DNA from: Clostridium_AD sp050717515
Lineage (GTDB): Bacteria > Bacillota > Clostridia > Clostridiales > Clostridiaceae
Direction of reading: 5' to 3'
Assembly: GCF_050717515.1 (NCBI RefSeq)
Contig: NZ_JBOITL010000025.1
Coordinates: 470,880 to 534,879, forward strand
DNA: 64,000 bases
A program made the position numbers and the translations under genes. How positions within the stretch are numbered: position 1 is the first letter of the stretch; every line of letters begins with the position of its first letter. The notes beneath the pieces were generated by a model, which did not search any database, was not told the origin of the DNA, and saw only the letters and a list, made by a program, of their open reading frames with translations. Positions 43,282 to 50,899 of the stretch are shown here, in pieces.

Positions 43282-44592
43282 ATGAAAAAAGAAGAGGAAA
43301 TTAGAAAAGAAATCCTAGATAGAGTAGCCCAGCTATATAGATTAAGAAATACCAAAAATGAATTTATTCCTGGAATATCTAAGGTAAATTATGCAGGCCG
43401 CGTATTTGATGAAAAGGAAATGGTAGCGGTAGTGGATTCAGCCTTAGATTTTTGGCTTACTTTAGGGGCTAAGGGCAGAGAGTTTTGCCATGATTTTTCA
43501 AGATACCTTGGAGCTCCGCATTGTTTAGTAACGAATTCAGGTTCATCTTCTAATTTAATTGCAGTAACAGCGCTTTGTTCTAAAACAATAAAAAATCCAA
43601 TGAAGCCTGGAGATGAGGTAATAACTACTGCAATGGCTTTCCCAACCACACTAAATCCAATAATTCAAAACGGGTTAATGCCTGTGTTTGTTGATATAGA
43701 AGAAGACACTTACAATATTGATGCTTCAAAAATAGAAGAGGCCATAACAGATAAAACAAGAGCTATAGTCTTTGCTCATACTTTAGGTAACCCAGCTGAG
43801 ATGGATAAACTAATGTATATAGCACGGCGTCATAACTTATATGTAGTGGAAGACACTTGTGATGCACTAGATTCAACTTATGATGGAAAGTTTTGTGGAA
43901 CCTTTGGCGATTTCTCAACCTACAGTTTTTATGCAGCTCATCATATAACCATGGGAGAGGGAGGAGCTGTATGCACAAATTCTGATGAGCTATACAAAGC
44001 AGCTCTCTCTATAAGAGATTGGGGAAAGGCATGTTTTTGTCAAACTGGTGAAGCCAATACAAATGGCGCTTGTGGACATAGGTTTGATTTTAAGTTCGAT
44101 GGTCTACCGGATGGGTACGATCACAAATATGTTTTTAGTAATATAGGATATAATTTAAAACCATTAGATATGCAGTGTGCAATGGGAATTGAACAACTAA
44201 AAAAGCTTCCGGAGTTTACAGAGGCAAGAAAATATAATTTTAAAAGATTATATGAATGTTTTAAAAAATATGAGGATGTGTTTATTTTGCCAAGGGCGCT
44301 ACCGAAAGCCACGCCATCTTGGTTTGCAATACCAATTACGGTAAGAGGAACTGCTGGGTTTTCTAAGAAGGATTTTGTTACTTATCTTGAAGCGAAGTGT
44401 ATAGAAACTAGAATGCTATTTGCTGGAAATATTCTAAAACAGCCAGGATATAAGGATATAAGTCACAGGATATCAGGAGACTTAAAACATACGGATGGAG
44501 TTCTCTATCGAACATTTTTTCTAGGGGTATATCCAGGTATAACTGAAGAAAAATTAGACTATATGATAAAGTGTATAGATGATTTTTTTTAA
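43282..44592 (+). CDS. rfbH: CDP-6-deoxy-4-hexulose 3-dehydratase (E1)
   Basis: A 436-residue PMP- and 2Fe-2S-dependent enzyme that removes the C3 hydroxyl of CDP-4-keto-6-deoxyglucose. The usual PLP lysine is replaced by His in FYAAHHITMGEGG (His220-221), the hallmark of this group. Cys193, Cys251 and Cys253 fit the Fe-S pattern (C-x57-C-x-C); the fourth, Cys264, is three residues further than the x7 spacing I recall. It normally needs the reductase E3 (RfbI/AscD), which is not in the window. It closes the long operon that starts at 30249. Confidence 0.93.
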   Translation: MKKEEEIRKEILDRVAQLYRLRNTKNEFIPGISKVNYAGRVFDEKEMVAVVDSALDFWLTLGAKGREFCHDFSRYLGAPHCLVTNSGSSSNLIAVTALCSKTIKNPMKPGDEVITTAMAFPTTLNPIIQNGLMPVFVDIEEDTYNIDASKIEEAITDKTRAIVFAHTLGNPAEMDKLMYIARRHNLYVVEDTCDALDSTYDGKFCGTFGDFSTYSFYAAHHITMGEGGAVCTNSDELYKAALSIRDWGKACFCQTGEANTNGACGHRFDFKFDGLPDGYDHKYVFSNIGYNLKPLDMQCAMGIEQLKKLPEFTEARKYNFKRLYECFKKYEDVFILPRALPKATPSWFAIPITVRGTAGFSKKDFVTYLEAKCIETRMLFAGNILKQPGYKDISHRISGDLKHTDGVLYRTFFLGVYPGITEEKLDYMIKCIDDFF

Positions 44593-44647
44593 AAGAATTT
44601 GGGGCGGTTGAATGAATAATTGCATTTGAAATTTTGAAATTAAGTTT

Positions 44648-44690
44648 AAAAGAGCTTCTAAGCATAAAAATGGTTAAGAAGCTCTTTTTA
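44648..44690. terminator. Bidirectional terminator ending the glycan operon
   Basis: AAAAGAGCTTCT (44648-44659) pairs with AGAAGCTCTTTT (44677-44688). T-runs lie on both sides; the convergent gene at 44719 ends just beyond. Confidence 0.85.
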
Positions 44691-44718
44691 ATTATGCTAT
44701 TGCTTTTGAAAGATGATA

Positions 44719-45666
44719 TTATTCAACTGTATTAAATTCTTCTTTTATTGCTAACAATGCTTTCCAAGCCTCATTGAAATATTCTTTATCACTATAAAAT
44801 TCATAAAAAATTTCTTCAAAGTTTTTTATAAAGACTTCATCTTTTCTTTTTAATCCATATTCAAAATACCATAGACTTCTTCCCACCAGATTATCCTTTT
44901 CATTCTCTATAGTTTCCTTATTTAATCCTCTTCCAACGAATTGTTCTAACATTGTAAAATAATTTTTTATCATAACTTCAGCAAAAGAATAAGTATATCC
45001 ACCAGGAGCATTATCTTCCTCCTGATAATAAATATCACTATTAATTATAGTGCATTTAGAATTTTTTTCTAAAATACTACATATCCAATATAAATTAGAA
45101 AGATTAGATTGACTCATTTTTTCTACTAAGCCAATCTTATTAAACTCATATCCATTCATTATTAGAGAAGATGCAAATGTTGAGTATATTGATACAGAAT
45201 GTATAAAATTATCTAAACCATAAACTATATTTACATTATTATCTTTTTTTCTAACATCTATAAATATAATTCCACTGTCAAGAATTTTTTTTAGGGAACA
45301 CATTATCATACTTAAAGAGCCATCTTTAAAGTAATCGTCATCCCCATGCAAAAAAATATATTTACCATTTGCTTTTTTTGCCGATAATATAAAATTCTTA
45401 TCCGTACCCATATTAAATTCATTTTTAAAATATAAAATATTATTAAATTTTTTAGTATAATAACTTACAATTTCCATAGTATTATCATCTGAGCAGTTAT
45501 CAGAAACAATTATTTCATATTCCATATTATTTCCAATTTGATTAAAAATTGAGAACAAACATTTATTTAGTCTTTCTGCTCTATTAAACGTAGGTATGCA
45601 AATTGACAATATTGGCTTATCCTCTGAAACTAATATTTTACTAATTGAAGTATTATAGTCGTCCAT
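44719..45666 (-). CDS. Family 2 glycosyltransferase
   Basis: A 315-residue GT2: KPILSICIPTFNRAERLNKCLFSI, IIVSDNCSDDNTM, and IFLHGDDDYFKDG as metal site. ATG at 45666 is preferred over 45690 because AAGGTGG lies 8 bases before it. It is the last glycan gene, transcribed toward the long operon. No sigma-K type promoter was found before it. Its upstream region holds coding-like remnants, suggesting it was inserted next to a decayed gene. Confidence 0.85.
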   Translation of the reverse strand: MDDYNTSISKILVSEDKPILSICIPTFNRAERLNKCLFSIFNQIGNNMEYEIIVSDNCSDDNTMEIVSYYTKKFNNILYFKNEFNMGTDKNFILSAKKANGKYIFLHGDDDYFKDGSLSMIMCSLKKILDSGIIFIDVRKKDNNVNIVYGLDNFIHSVSIYSTFASSLIMNGYEFNKIGLVEKMSQSNLSNLYWICSILEKNSKCTIINSDIYYQEEDNAPGGYTYSFAEVMIKNYFTMLEQFVGRGLNKETIENEKDNLVGRSLWYFEYGLKRKDEVFIKNFEEIFYEFYSDKEYFNEAWKALLAIKEEFNTVE

Positions 45667-45690
45667 CCTAATACCACCTTTTAAATTCAT

Positions 45691-46020
45691 TATTTAAGTT
45701 TATTCTTCCATAGCTTCTATTATTACAAACGACAATATGGGCATACTTTAGCTAATTCTGAGCCAAGACAAGGTGGTATAGGCAATATGGTGAATTGCGG
45801 GGCTGCCATGTATATTTTACATATGGAATTTGATAAATGGATATTAAACATATTATTAAAAGCAGCATGAGAATTAAAGGAATGGTAAATTCATGGTATA
45901 ATAATCTAATCCTTATATAGTTATAGGATGCTTACTGGATTTGTGTTAAAGGAAGCCAAAGATTATGTTAATTTACTGAGTGAAGAAAAAGTTAAATAGA
46001 ATAAGATGGGGGTAATGTTT
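45691..46020 (+). other. Gap with possible degraded coding fragments
   Basis: From 45703 to 45870 one plus frame stays open and reads as a protein-like end (for example GHTLANSEPRQGGIGN and NCGAAMYILHMEF), but its start would lie inside the minus-strand glycosyltransferase gene. A second short frame, 45928-45999, reads MLTGFVLKEAKDYVNLL and ends in stop. Neither is recognised; both look like 3' ends of decayed genes. Confidence 0.3.
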
Positions 46021-46620
46021 ATGACAGAAAAAGAAAAAATGTTAAATGGAAAACCATATAAAGCATTTGTAGAACAATTATCATCTGAACGTCAAGCTGC
46101 AAAAGAAATGATATTTGACTATAACACCCTAAGACCAAGCGAAGGGAATAAGCAAAAGGAAATTCTGAAAAAATTACTAGGTGCGGTCTGTAATGATTTT
46201 TATATAGAACCACCGTTTCGATGTGATTATGGATATAATATTTCTATTGGAGAAAATTTTTATAGTAACTACAACTGCACTATTTTAGATTGTGCTAAGG
46301 TTACAATTGGTGATAATGTTATGTTTGCACCAAACGTAAGCCTTTTTACAGCAGGTCACCCTATTCATTTTGAACCACGAAATGCAGGACTTGAATATGC
46401 ATTTCCAATTAGTATAGGAAATAATGTTTGGTTAGGAGGCGGTGTTATAGTAAATCCAGGAATTACAATTGGCGACAATGTAGTGATTGGTTCTGGCAGC
46501 GTTGTAACTAAAGATATTCCTCCTAATTCTATAGCTGTAGGTAATCCGTGTAAAGTAATAGGACAAATTACAGAAGAAGATAAGAAATACTATTTTAAAA
46601 AATTGAAATTTAATGATTAA
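46021..46620 (+). CDS. maa: Maltose/galactoside O-acetyltransferase type enzyme
   Basis: A 199-residue left-handed beta-helix acetyltransferase of the LacA/Maa/NodL group. The N-terminal EKEKMLNGKPYKAF helix domain, IEPPFRCDYGYNISIG, and the catalytic His in FTAGHPIHFEPRN are present, with GSGSVVTKDIPPNSIAVGNPCKVI at the end. It moves acetyl from acetyl-CoA to a sugar hydroxyl. ATG at 46021 is chosen because GGGGGT lies 7 bases before it. It is monocistronic, followed by a strong terminator; it may be general metabolism or decorate the nearby glycan. Confidence 0.9.
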   Translation: MTEKEKMLNGKPYKAFVEQLSSERQAAKEMIFDYNTLRPSEGNKQKEILKKLLGAVCNDFYIEPPFRCDYGYNISIGENFYSNYNCTILDCAKVTIGDNVMFAPNVSLFTAGHPIHFEPRNAGLEYAFPISIGNNVWLGGGVIVNPGITIGDNVVIGSGSVVTKDIPPNSIAVGNPCKVIGQITEEDKKYYFKKLKFND

Positions 46621-46640
46621 TTTAGATATATGGTGTTAAG

Positions 46641-46687
46641 AATAAAATTGAGTGTAATCTGTTTAAAAGATTATACTCAATTTTATT
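46641..46687 (+). terminator. Strong terminator
   Basis: AATAAAATTGAGT and ACTCAATTTTATT form the base and TAATCT/AGATTA the top of a long hairpin after the acetyltransferase gene. Confidence 0.8.
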
Positions 46688-46726
46688 AATAACTAAGGGT
46701 TACAAAAAAAGGAGATTTTTAAAATT

Positions 46727-48172
46727 ATGAACAAAAATAAAAACATTCTATCTTTTCCTGATAAATCAAGCAGTTGGGATGAAGTAACGGATATCATTGT
46801 AATAGGAAGTGGGTTTGCTGGATTAACTGCGGCTATAGAAGCTCGTAATGCTGGCACATCTGTTATTATTCTTGAAAAAATGAAGGCTGTGGGGGGCAAT
46901 TCAATTATAAGTGATGGAGGAATTGCTGCTTCTGAAACTAAGCTCCAAAAAAAATTCAATATAAATGATTCTAAAGACATGATGTATACAGATATGCTCA
47001 ATGCTGGTGATTTAATCAATTACCCTGAACTTGTACGCGTTGTGGTGGATAATGCAAATGATGCTTTTGAATGGTCACAGGAGTATTTAGGTGTTGAATA
47101 TCTTGATAGGGTTGATCAGTTTGGAGGGCATTGCGTACCACGTTGTTATACTGCCAAAAACATTTCTGGTGCGACTATCATTAAAAAACTAAAAGAAAAG
47201 GTAGAAGAGCTAGGCACGTCGGTTAGACTTCAGATGTGCTTTAAAAGTTTTATTCAAGACTCAGAGGGAAGAGTATGTGGTGTTATTGTTAGAGAAAACT
47301 ATGATTACAAAAACCCTGATGCTGGGAGGGATATATATATAAAAGCAGAAAAAGGGGTAATTCTTGCAGCAGGTGGATTTTCTAGTGATATTGAATTTAG
47401 AATGGCACAAGATCCACGGCTTACAGAAAAAATTGATACTACAAATAAACCCTTTGCAACTGCCCAGGCACTTAAGGAAGCACTGAGGATAGGTGCTACT
47501 CCTGTGCAATTGTCTCATATTCAGCTTGGACCATGGGCCTCGCCTGATGAAAAAGGCTATGGGAATGGACCGGAATTTTCGGAGTACATATTATTTCAAT
47601 ATGGCATTATTGTTGATCCTGTTACAGGTGGGCGTTTTATAAACGAGCTTGCAGATCGTAAAACACTTTCAGACAAAATCCTTTCAGTAGGTCATCCCTG
47701 TGTAGGGATTGCAGATTCAAAAGCGGTTAATGAATCTGGATGGAGCATAGAGAAATGTCTTAAAAAAGGTGTTGTGAAAAAATTCAATACTATTAAAGAG
47801 TTTGCAGTTTTTTATGATATTTCATATGAAAATCTTGAAGAATCTCTAAAGGTTTTTAATAAGAGTTTTGAACAAGGAAGGGATAAATGTTTTGGCAAAC
47901 CCATAATTGACAATGCAAAGCCAATAATGCAAACACCTTTTTATGGAATCCGCTTATGGCCAAAAGTACATTATACTATGGGAGGTATCAGGATAAATGT
48001 ATTGGGACAGGTAATTGATTTAGAGGGTAAAGTTCTAGAGGGATTATATGCAGCTGGGGAGATTACTGGTGGGATTCATGGTGCAAGCCGTCTTGGAAGC
48101 TGTGCAATCACCGAGTGCCTTGTATTTGGAAGAATAGCAGGGAAAAATGCAGCTGAAAAGTTTAGTTTGTAA
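46727..48172 (+). CDS. Flavocytochrome c/fumarate-reductase-like flavoprotein
   Basis: A 481-residue FAD enzyme of the fumarate/urocanate reductase group. The FAD site is IIVIGSGFAGLTAAIEA near residue 25, EKMKAVGGNSIISDGGIAA follows, and the C-terminal GGIHGASRLGSCAITECLVFGRIAG completes FAD binding. It has neither heme motif (CxxCH) nor FMN-binding domain nor signal peptide, so it is a cytoplasmic flavin-only version. It would reduce a double bond of an unknown enoate-type acid, possibly as electron sink. ATG follows AAAGGAG at 10 bases. Confidence 0.85.
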   Translation: MNKNKNILSFPDKSSSWDEVTDIIVIGSGFAGLTAAIEARNAGTSVIILEKMKAVGGNSIISDGGIAASETKLQKKFNINDSKDMMYTDMLNAGDLINYPELVRVVVDNANDAFEWSQEYLGVEYLDRVDQFGGHCVPRCYTAKNISGATIIKKLKEKVEELGTSVRLQMCFKSFIQDSEGRVCGVIVRENYDYKNPDAGRDIYIKAEKGVILAAGGFSSDIEFRMAQDPRLTEKIDTTNKPFATAQALKEALRIGATPVQLSHIQLGPWASPDEKGYGNGPEFSEYILFQYGIIVDPVTGGRFINELADRKTLSDKILSVGHPCVGIADSKAVNESGWSIEKCLKKGVVKKFNTIKEFAVFYDISYENLEESLKVFNKSFEQGRDKCFGKPIIDNAKPIMQTPFYGIRLWPKVHYTMGGIRINVLGQVIDLEGKVLEGLYAAGEITGGIHGASRLGSCAITECLVFGRIAGKNAAEKFSL

Positions 48173-48307
48173 AATAAGTTTGAGTAGGGTTGATTTTGTA
48201 AAGAATTTATTAAATCTTTTAAAAATGCAGGAAAAACGTAACAAATGGAGAATGTAGTAAAAGTAGGTTGTGAAATACTCAAAGCCGTTGTAAAATAAGA
48301 TTGAGTA
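48167..48307 (+). repeat. 20-base direct repeat flanking 100 bases
   Basis: Positions 48167-48186 and 48288-48307 are identical except for one base. The first copy contains the stop codon of the flavoprotein gene, the second lies 38 bases before the TerB gene start. The stretch between holds no gene. It may be the trace of a short duplication. Confidence 0.55.
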
Positions 48308-48345
48308 AAATTTATTAATATAAAAAAGTTTAAGGAGTGTTAATT

Positions 48346-48789
48346 ATGGGAATCGGTGATTGGTTAAGAGAACAGAAGGATAAAACACAAGCAGGAATTA
48401 AGCAATTTGCAAACAAAGATTTTATGGAAGCAATAGCTGCGGGTTGTGCACTTATTGCAAGTGCTGATGGAAATATAAGCTCGGACGAAAAACAAAAGAT
48501 GGTAGGGTATATTAATCTTAATGAATCATTAAAGGTTTTCAAATTAAATGATGTGTTAACAAGATTTAATCACTATGCAGATATGTTTGCATTTGATTAT
48601 AATGTTGGAAAGGCAGAAGCAATGAAGGCAATTACTAAGATGAAAAACAAACCAGATGCTGCAAAAACATTAGTAGCAGTATGCTGCTCTATAGGAGCTG
48701 CAGATGGAACTTTTGACAAAGATGAAATTGCTTTGGTCAGAGAAATGTGCTCAAACCTTGGTGTGAATCCAGCAGATTTTAAACTTTAA
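48346..48789 (+). CDS. TerB-family protein
   Basis: A 147-residue helical protein of the TerB fold (named after tellurite resistance; likely metal-binding). The two acidic loops are visible: ASADGNISSDEKQKM near residue 42 and GAADGTFDKDEIALVREM near 125. It stands alone here, not with other ter genes, so a direct tellurite role is uncertain; single TerB proteins occur in many bacteria in stress contexts. ATG at 48346 is preferred over GTG at 48337 because AAGGAG covers the latter. Confidence 0.85.
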   Translation: MGIGDWLREQKDKTQAGIKQFANKDFMEAIAAGCALIASADGNISSDEKQKMVGYINLNESLKVFKLNDVLTRFNHYADMFAFDYNVGKAEAMKAITKMKNKPDAAKTLVAVCCSIGAADGTFDKDEIALVREMCSNLGVNPADFKL

Positions 48790-48811
48790 TAATAAGGTAC
48801 ACACATGCATA

Positions 48812-48846
48812 CCTGTGGGACAATAAATGTTCTACAGGTTTTTTAT
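48812..48846 (+). terminator. Rho-independent terminator
   Basis: CCTGTGGGAC pairs with GTTCTACAGG (two G-T pairs), then TTTTTT. It ends the TerB gene. Confidence 0.75.
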
Positions 48847-48980
48847 ATCTATTTAAAGTGCTTTTGTAAAAAAAAGGTTGGTAATATAGTGAAGTGAATG
48901 ATAAAATATGGATAGATATGTTAAATAAGAGCCTTAATAACAAAATGAAGTATAATTGTAAAGGGTATGGGAGGAATCAA

Positions 48981-49928
48981 TTGGAGAACGTGAAAATAAA
49001 TTTACAAAAGAAAAAAATGGATAAACATAAATTAAAAGTAAAGTGGAAAAAGATAAAAGAAGATAAAGTACTTTATCTAATGCTTTTACTACCAATTATA
49101 TATTTTATAATATTCCATTTAATACCTTTAGCTGGGATGTCCTTGGCATTTCAAGATTATAGAATCATAGGAGATAATGTTTTTGTAGGCTTAAAGCATT
49201 TTAAAACACTATTCAGTTCTGCTAGTTTTTTTCATGTTCTTAAAAATACTATAATAATAAGTACTATGAAAATAGTATTTTTCTTTCCAATACCAATAAT
49301 TTTCTCTTTACTTATAAATGAAGTGAAATCAATCAAGTTTAGAAAATATGTGCAATCAGTAGTATATTTACCACACTTTCTTTCATGGGTGGTAATTACA
49401 GGTATATGGATTAAATTACTATCTCCAGCTAGTGGTGGAGTAAATAATATCTTAAATATATTTAGCATACCTTCTATTGATTTTATGACAAGCAAAGGAT
49501 ATATAAGATGGGTACTGGTTTTTTCGGAAATGTGGAGAAGTGTCGGCTGGGATTCAATAATATATTTAGCTGCTATAATGAGGATAAGTCCTGCATTATA
49601 TGAATCCGCAAGAATAGATGGTGCATCTAGGTTTGATGAGATGATACATATTACAATACCAGAACTTACAACAACTATAGTTACAGTATTTATTTTGAAT
49701 TTAGGATTTTTTATGAATGCAGGCTTTGATCAAGTTTTTAATTTTATGAATGATTCGGTTATAAGTGTAATTGATATACTTGATACCTATGTTTATAGGA
49801 TAGGATTAATAAATGGTCAGTATGCTTTTGCTACAGCTGCAAGTTTATTTAAAGGTGTAATTGGAATTATGTTGATCTTTACCACACACTTTTTAGCGAA
49901 AAAAATATCTGGGAAAGGGTTATGGTAG
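48981..49928 (+). CDS. LplB-type sugar ABC permease
   Basis: A 315-residue inner-membrane permease of the LplB/YteP group for oligosaccharide uptake. After a very basic N-terminus it has six membrane segments (first VLYLMLLLPIIYFIIFHLIPL) and the EAA loop ESARIDGASRFDEMIHITIPEL. TTG at 48981 is chosen because GGGAGG lies 6 bases before it; the longer GTG start at 48894 has no ribosome site. It is followed 10 bases later by the second permease; no ATPase gene is present, as is usual when a shared MsmK-type ATPase is used. Confidence 0.88.
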   Translation: MENVKINLQKKKMDKHKLKVKWKKIKEDKVLYLMLLLPIIYFIIFHLIPLAGMSLAFQDYRIIGDNVFVGLKHFKTLFSSASFFHVLKNTIIISTMKIVFFFPIPIIFSLLINEVKSIKFRKYVQSVVYLPHFLSWVVITGIWIKLLSPASGGVNNILNIFSIPSIDFMTSKGYIRWVLVFSEMWRSVGWDSIIYLAAIMRISPALYESARIDGASRFDEMIHITIPELTTTIVTVFILNLGFFMNAGFDQVFNFMNDSVISVIDILDTYVYRIGLINGQYAFATAASLFKGVIGIMLIFTTHFLAKKISGKGLW

Positions 49929-49938
49929 GGTGAATGAT

Positions 49939-50820
49939 ATGAGAAATAAAGAAAATTTAGTCCGCTCCATTTTTTATATATTACTGTTTATTGTTACTTT
50001 AACTATGCTTGTACCAATTGTAAATTTACTAGCACTTTCACTAACTGACCCTGCTCGCGCAAAAGAAGTTACAGGGCTTACCATTATCCCTAAGGGATTT
50101 TCTCTTGATAATTATAGAGTTTTGTTTTCTAATCCTCAGATTATGAAAAGCCTTTTTAACTCAGTATTTGTAACTGTGATAGGCACTGCGTTAAATTTAG
50201 CTTTAACAATAATGGCAGCTTATGCACTTACAAGGCCTGGTTTTGTGGGTAAAAAATTCTTTATGGTAATTTTAATAATTGTTATGGTATTTGAACCAGG
50301 ATTAATTCCAGAATATCTACTAATTAAAAACATAGGACTTTTAGATACTTACTCTTCAGTAATTTTATATAAGGCACTAAATGTATATTATTTAATTATA
50401 CTTATGAGGTTTTTTGAAGAGGTGCCAGAAGCACTTATTGAGGCAGCAAGGGTAGACGGTGCAGGTCATTTAACGGTGCTATTTAAAATATTAATTCCCC
50501 TTTCAAAGTCTTCAATTGCAACTATAGGTTTATTTTATGGGGTTTTTCACTGGAATGAATATTTTAGGGCGTCAATATACTTAAATGATTCGGCTAAATG
50601 GCCATTACAACTAGTGCTCAGGCAGTTTGTGGTGTTAAATGATACCACATCAATGATAGGGGCCAATAGTCTACTATCTTTTGATAAGGCCTCTCAGCTA
50701 AGTTATGAGGCATTACAAGCAGGAACTATAATGATTGCAATGGTTCCTATACTTTTAATATATCCATTTATACTTAAAAATTATACTAAGGGAACAATGG
50801 AAGGGGGAGTTAAGGAGTAG
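49939..50820 (+). CDS. LplC/YtcP-type sugar ABC permease
   Basis: A 293-residue permease with six membrane segments and the EAA loop EAARVDGAGHLTVLFKILIPLS. It pairs with the preceding permease. ATG at 49939 follows AGGGTGA at 5 bases; the GTG at 49930 overlaps that site. Typical C-terminal FILKNYTKGTMEGGVKE of the group is present. Confidence 0.9.
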   Translation: MRNKENLVRSIFYILLFIVTLTMLVPIVNLLALSLTDPARAKEVTGLTIIPKGFSLDNYRVLFSNPQIMKSLFNSVFVTVIGTALNLALTIMAAYALTRPGFVGKKFFMVILIIVMVFEPGLIPEYLLIKNIGLLDTYSSVILYKALNVYYLIILMRFFEEVPEALIEAARVDGAGHLTVLFKILIPLSKSSIATIGLFYGVFHWNEYFRASIYLNDSAKWPLQLVLRQFVVLNDTTSMIGANSLLSFDKASQLSYEALQAGTIMIAMVPILLIYPFILKNYTKGTMEGGVKE

Positions 50821-50883
50821 CAGTTTTAATAAATGACAGTGTTAATAAATAGTAATTTAAAAAATAGTAGTCTTAAAAAATAA
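50821..50883 (+). repeat. Four degenerate 16-base tandem units
   Basis: Units at 50821-50836, 50837-50852, 50853-50867 and 50868-50883 follow the pattern (C/T)AGTnTTAAnAAATAR. They fill the gap between the permease and the binding protein, just before the ribosome site GGGGGG. Confidence 0.5.
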
Positions 50884-50899
50884 TCTTAGGGGGGATATT

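Noticed and set aside
8214..45666. Capsule or teichoic-acid locus
   Set aside because: No export, polymerase, lipid-carrier or TagB/TagF-type genes are present, and the promoters point to sporulation.
46727..48172. Periplasmic urocanate or fumarate reductase
   Set aside because: There is no signal peptide, heme motif or FMN-binding domain, so a cytoplasmic enzyme of unknown substrate is the honest call.
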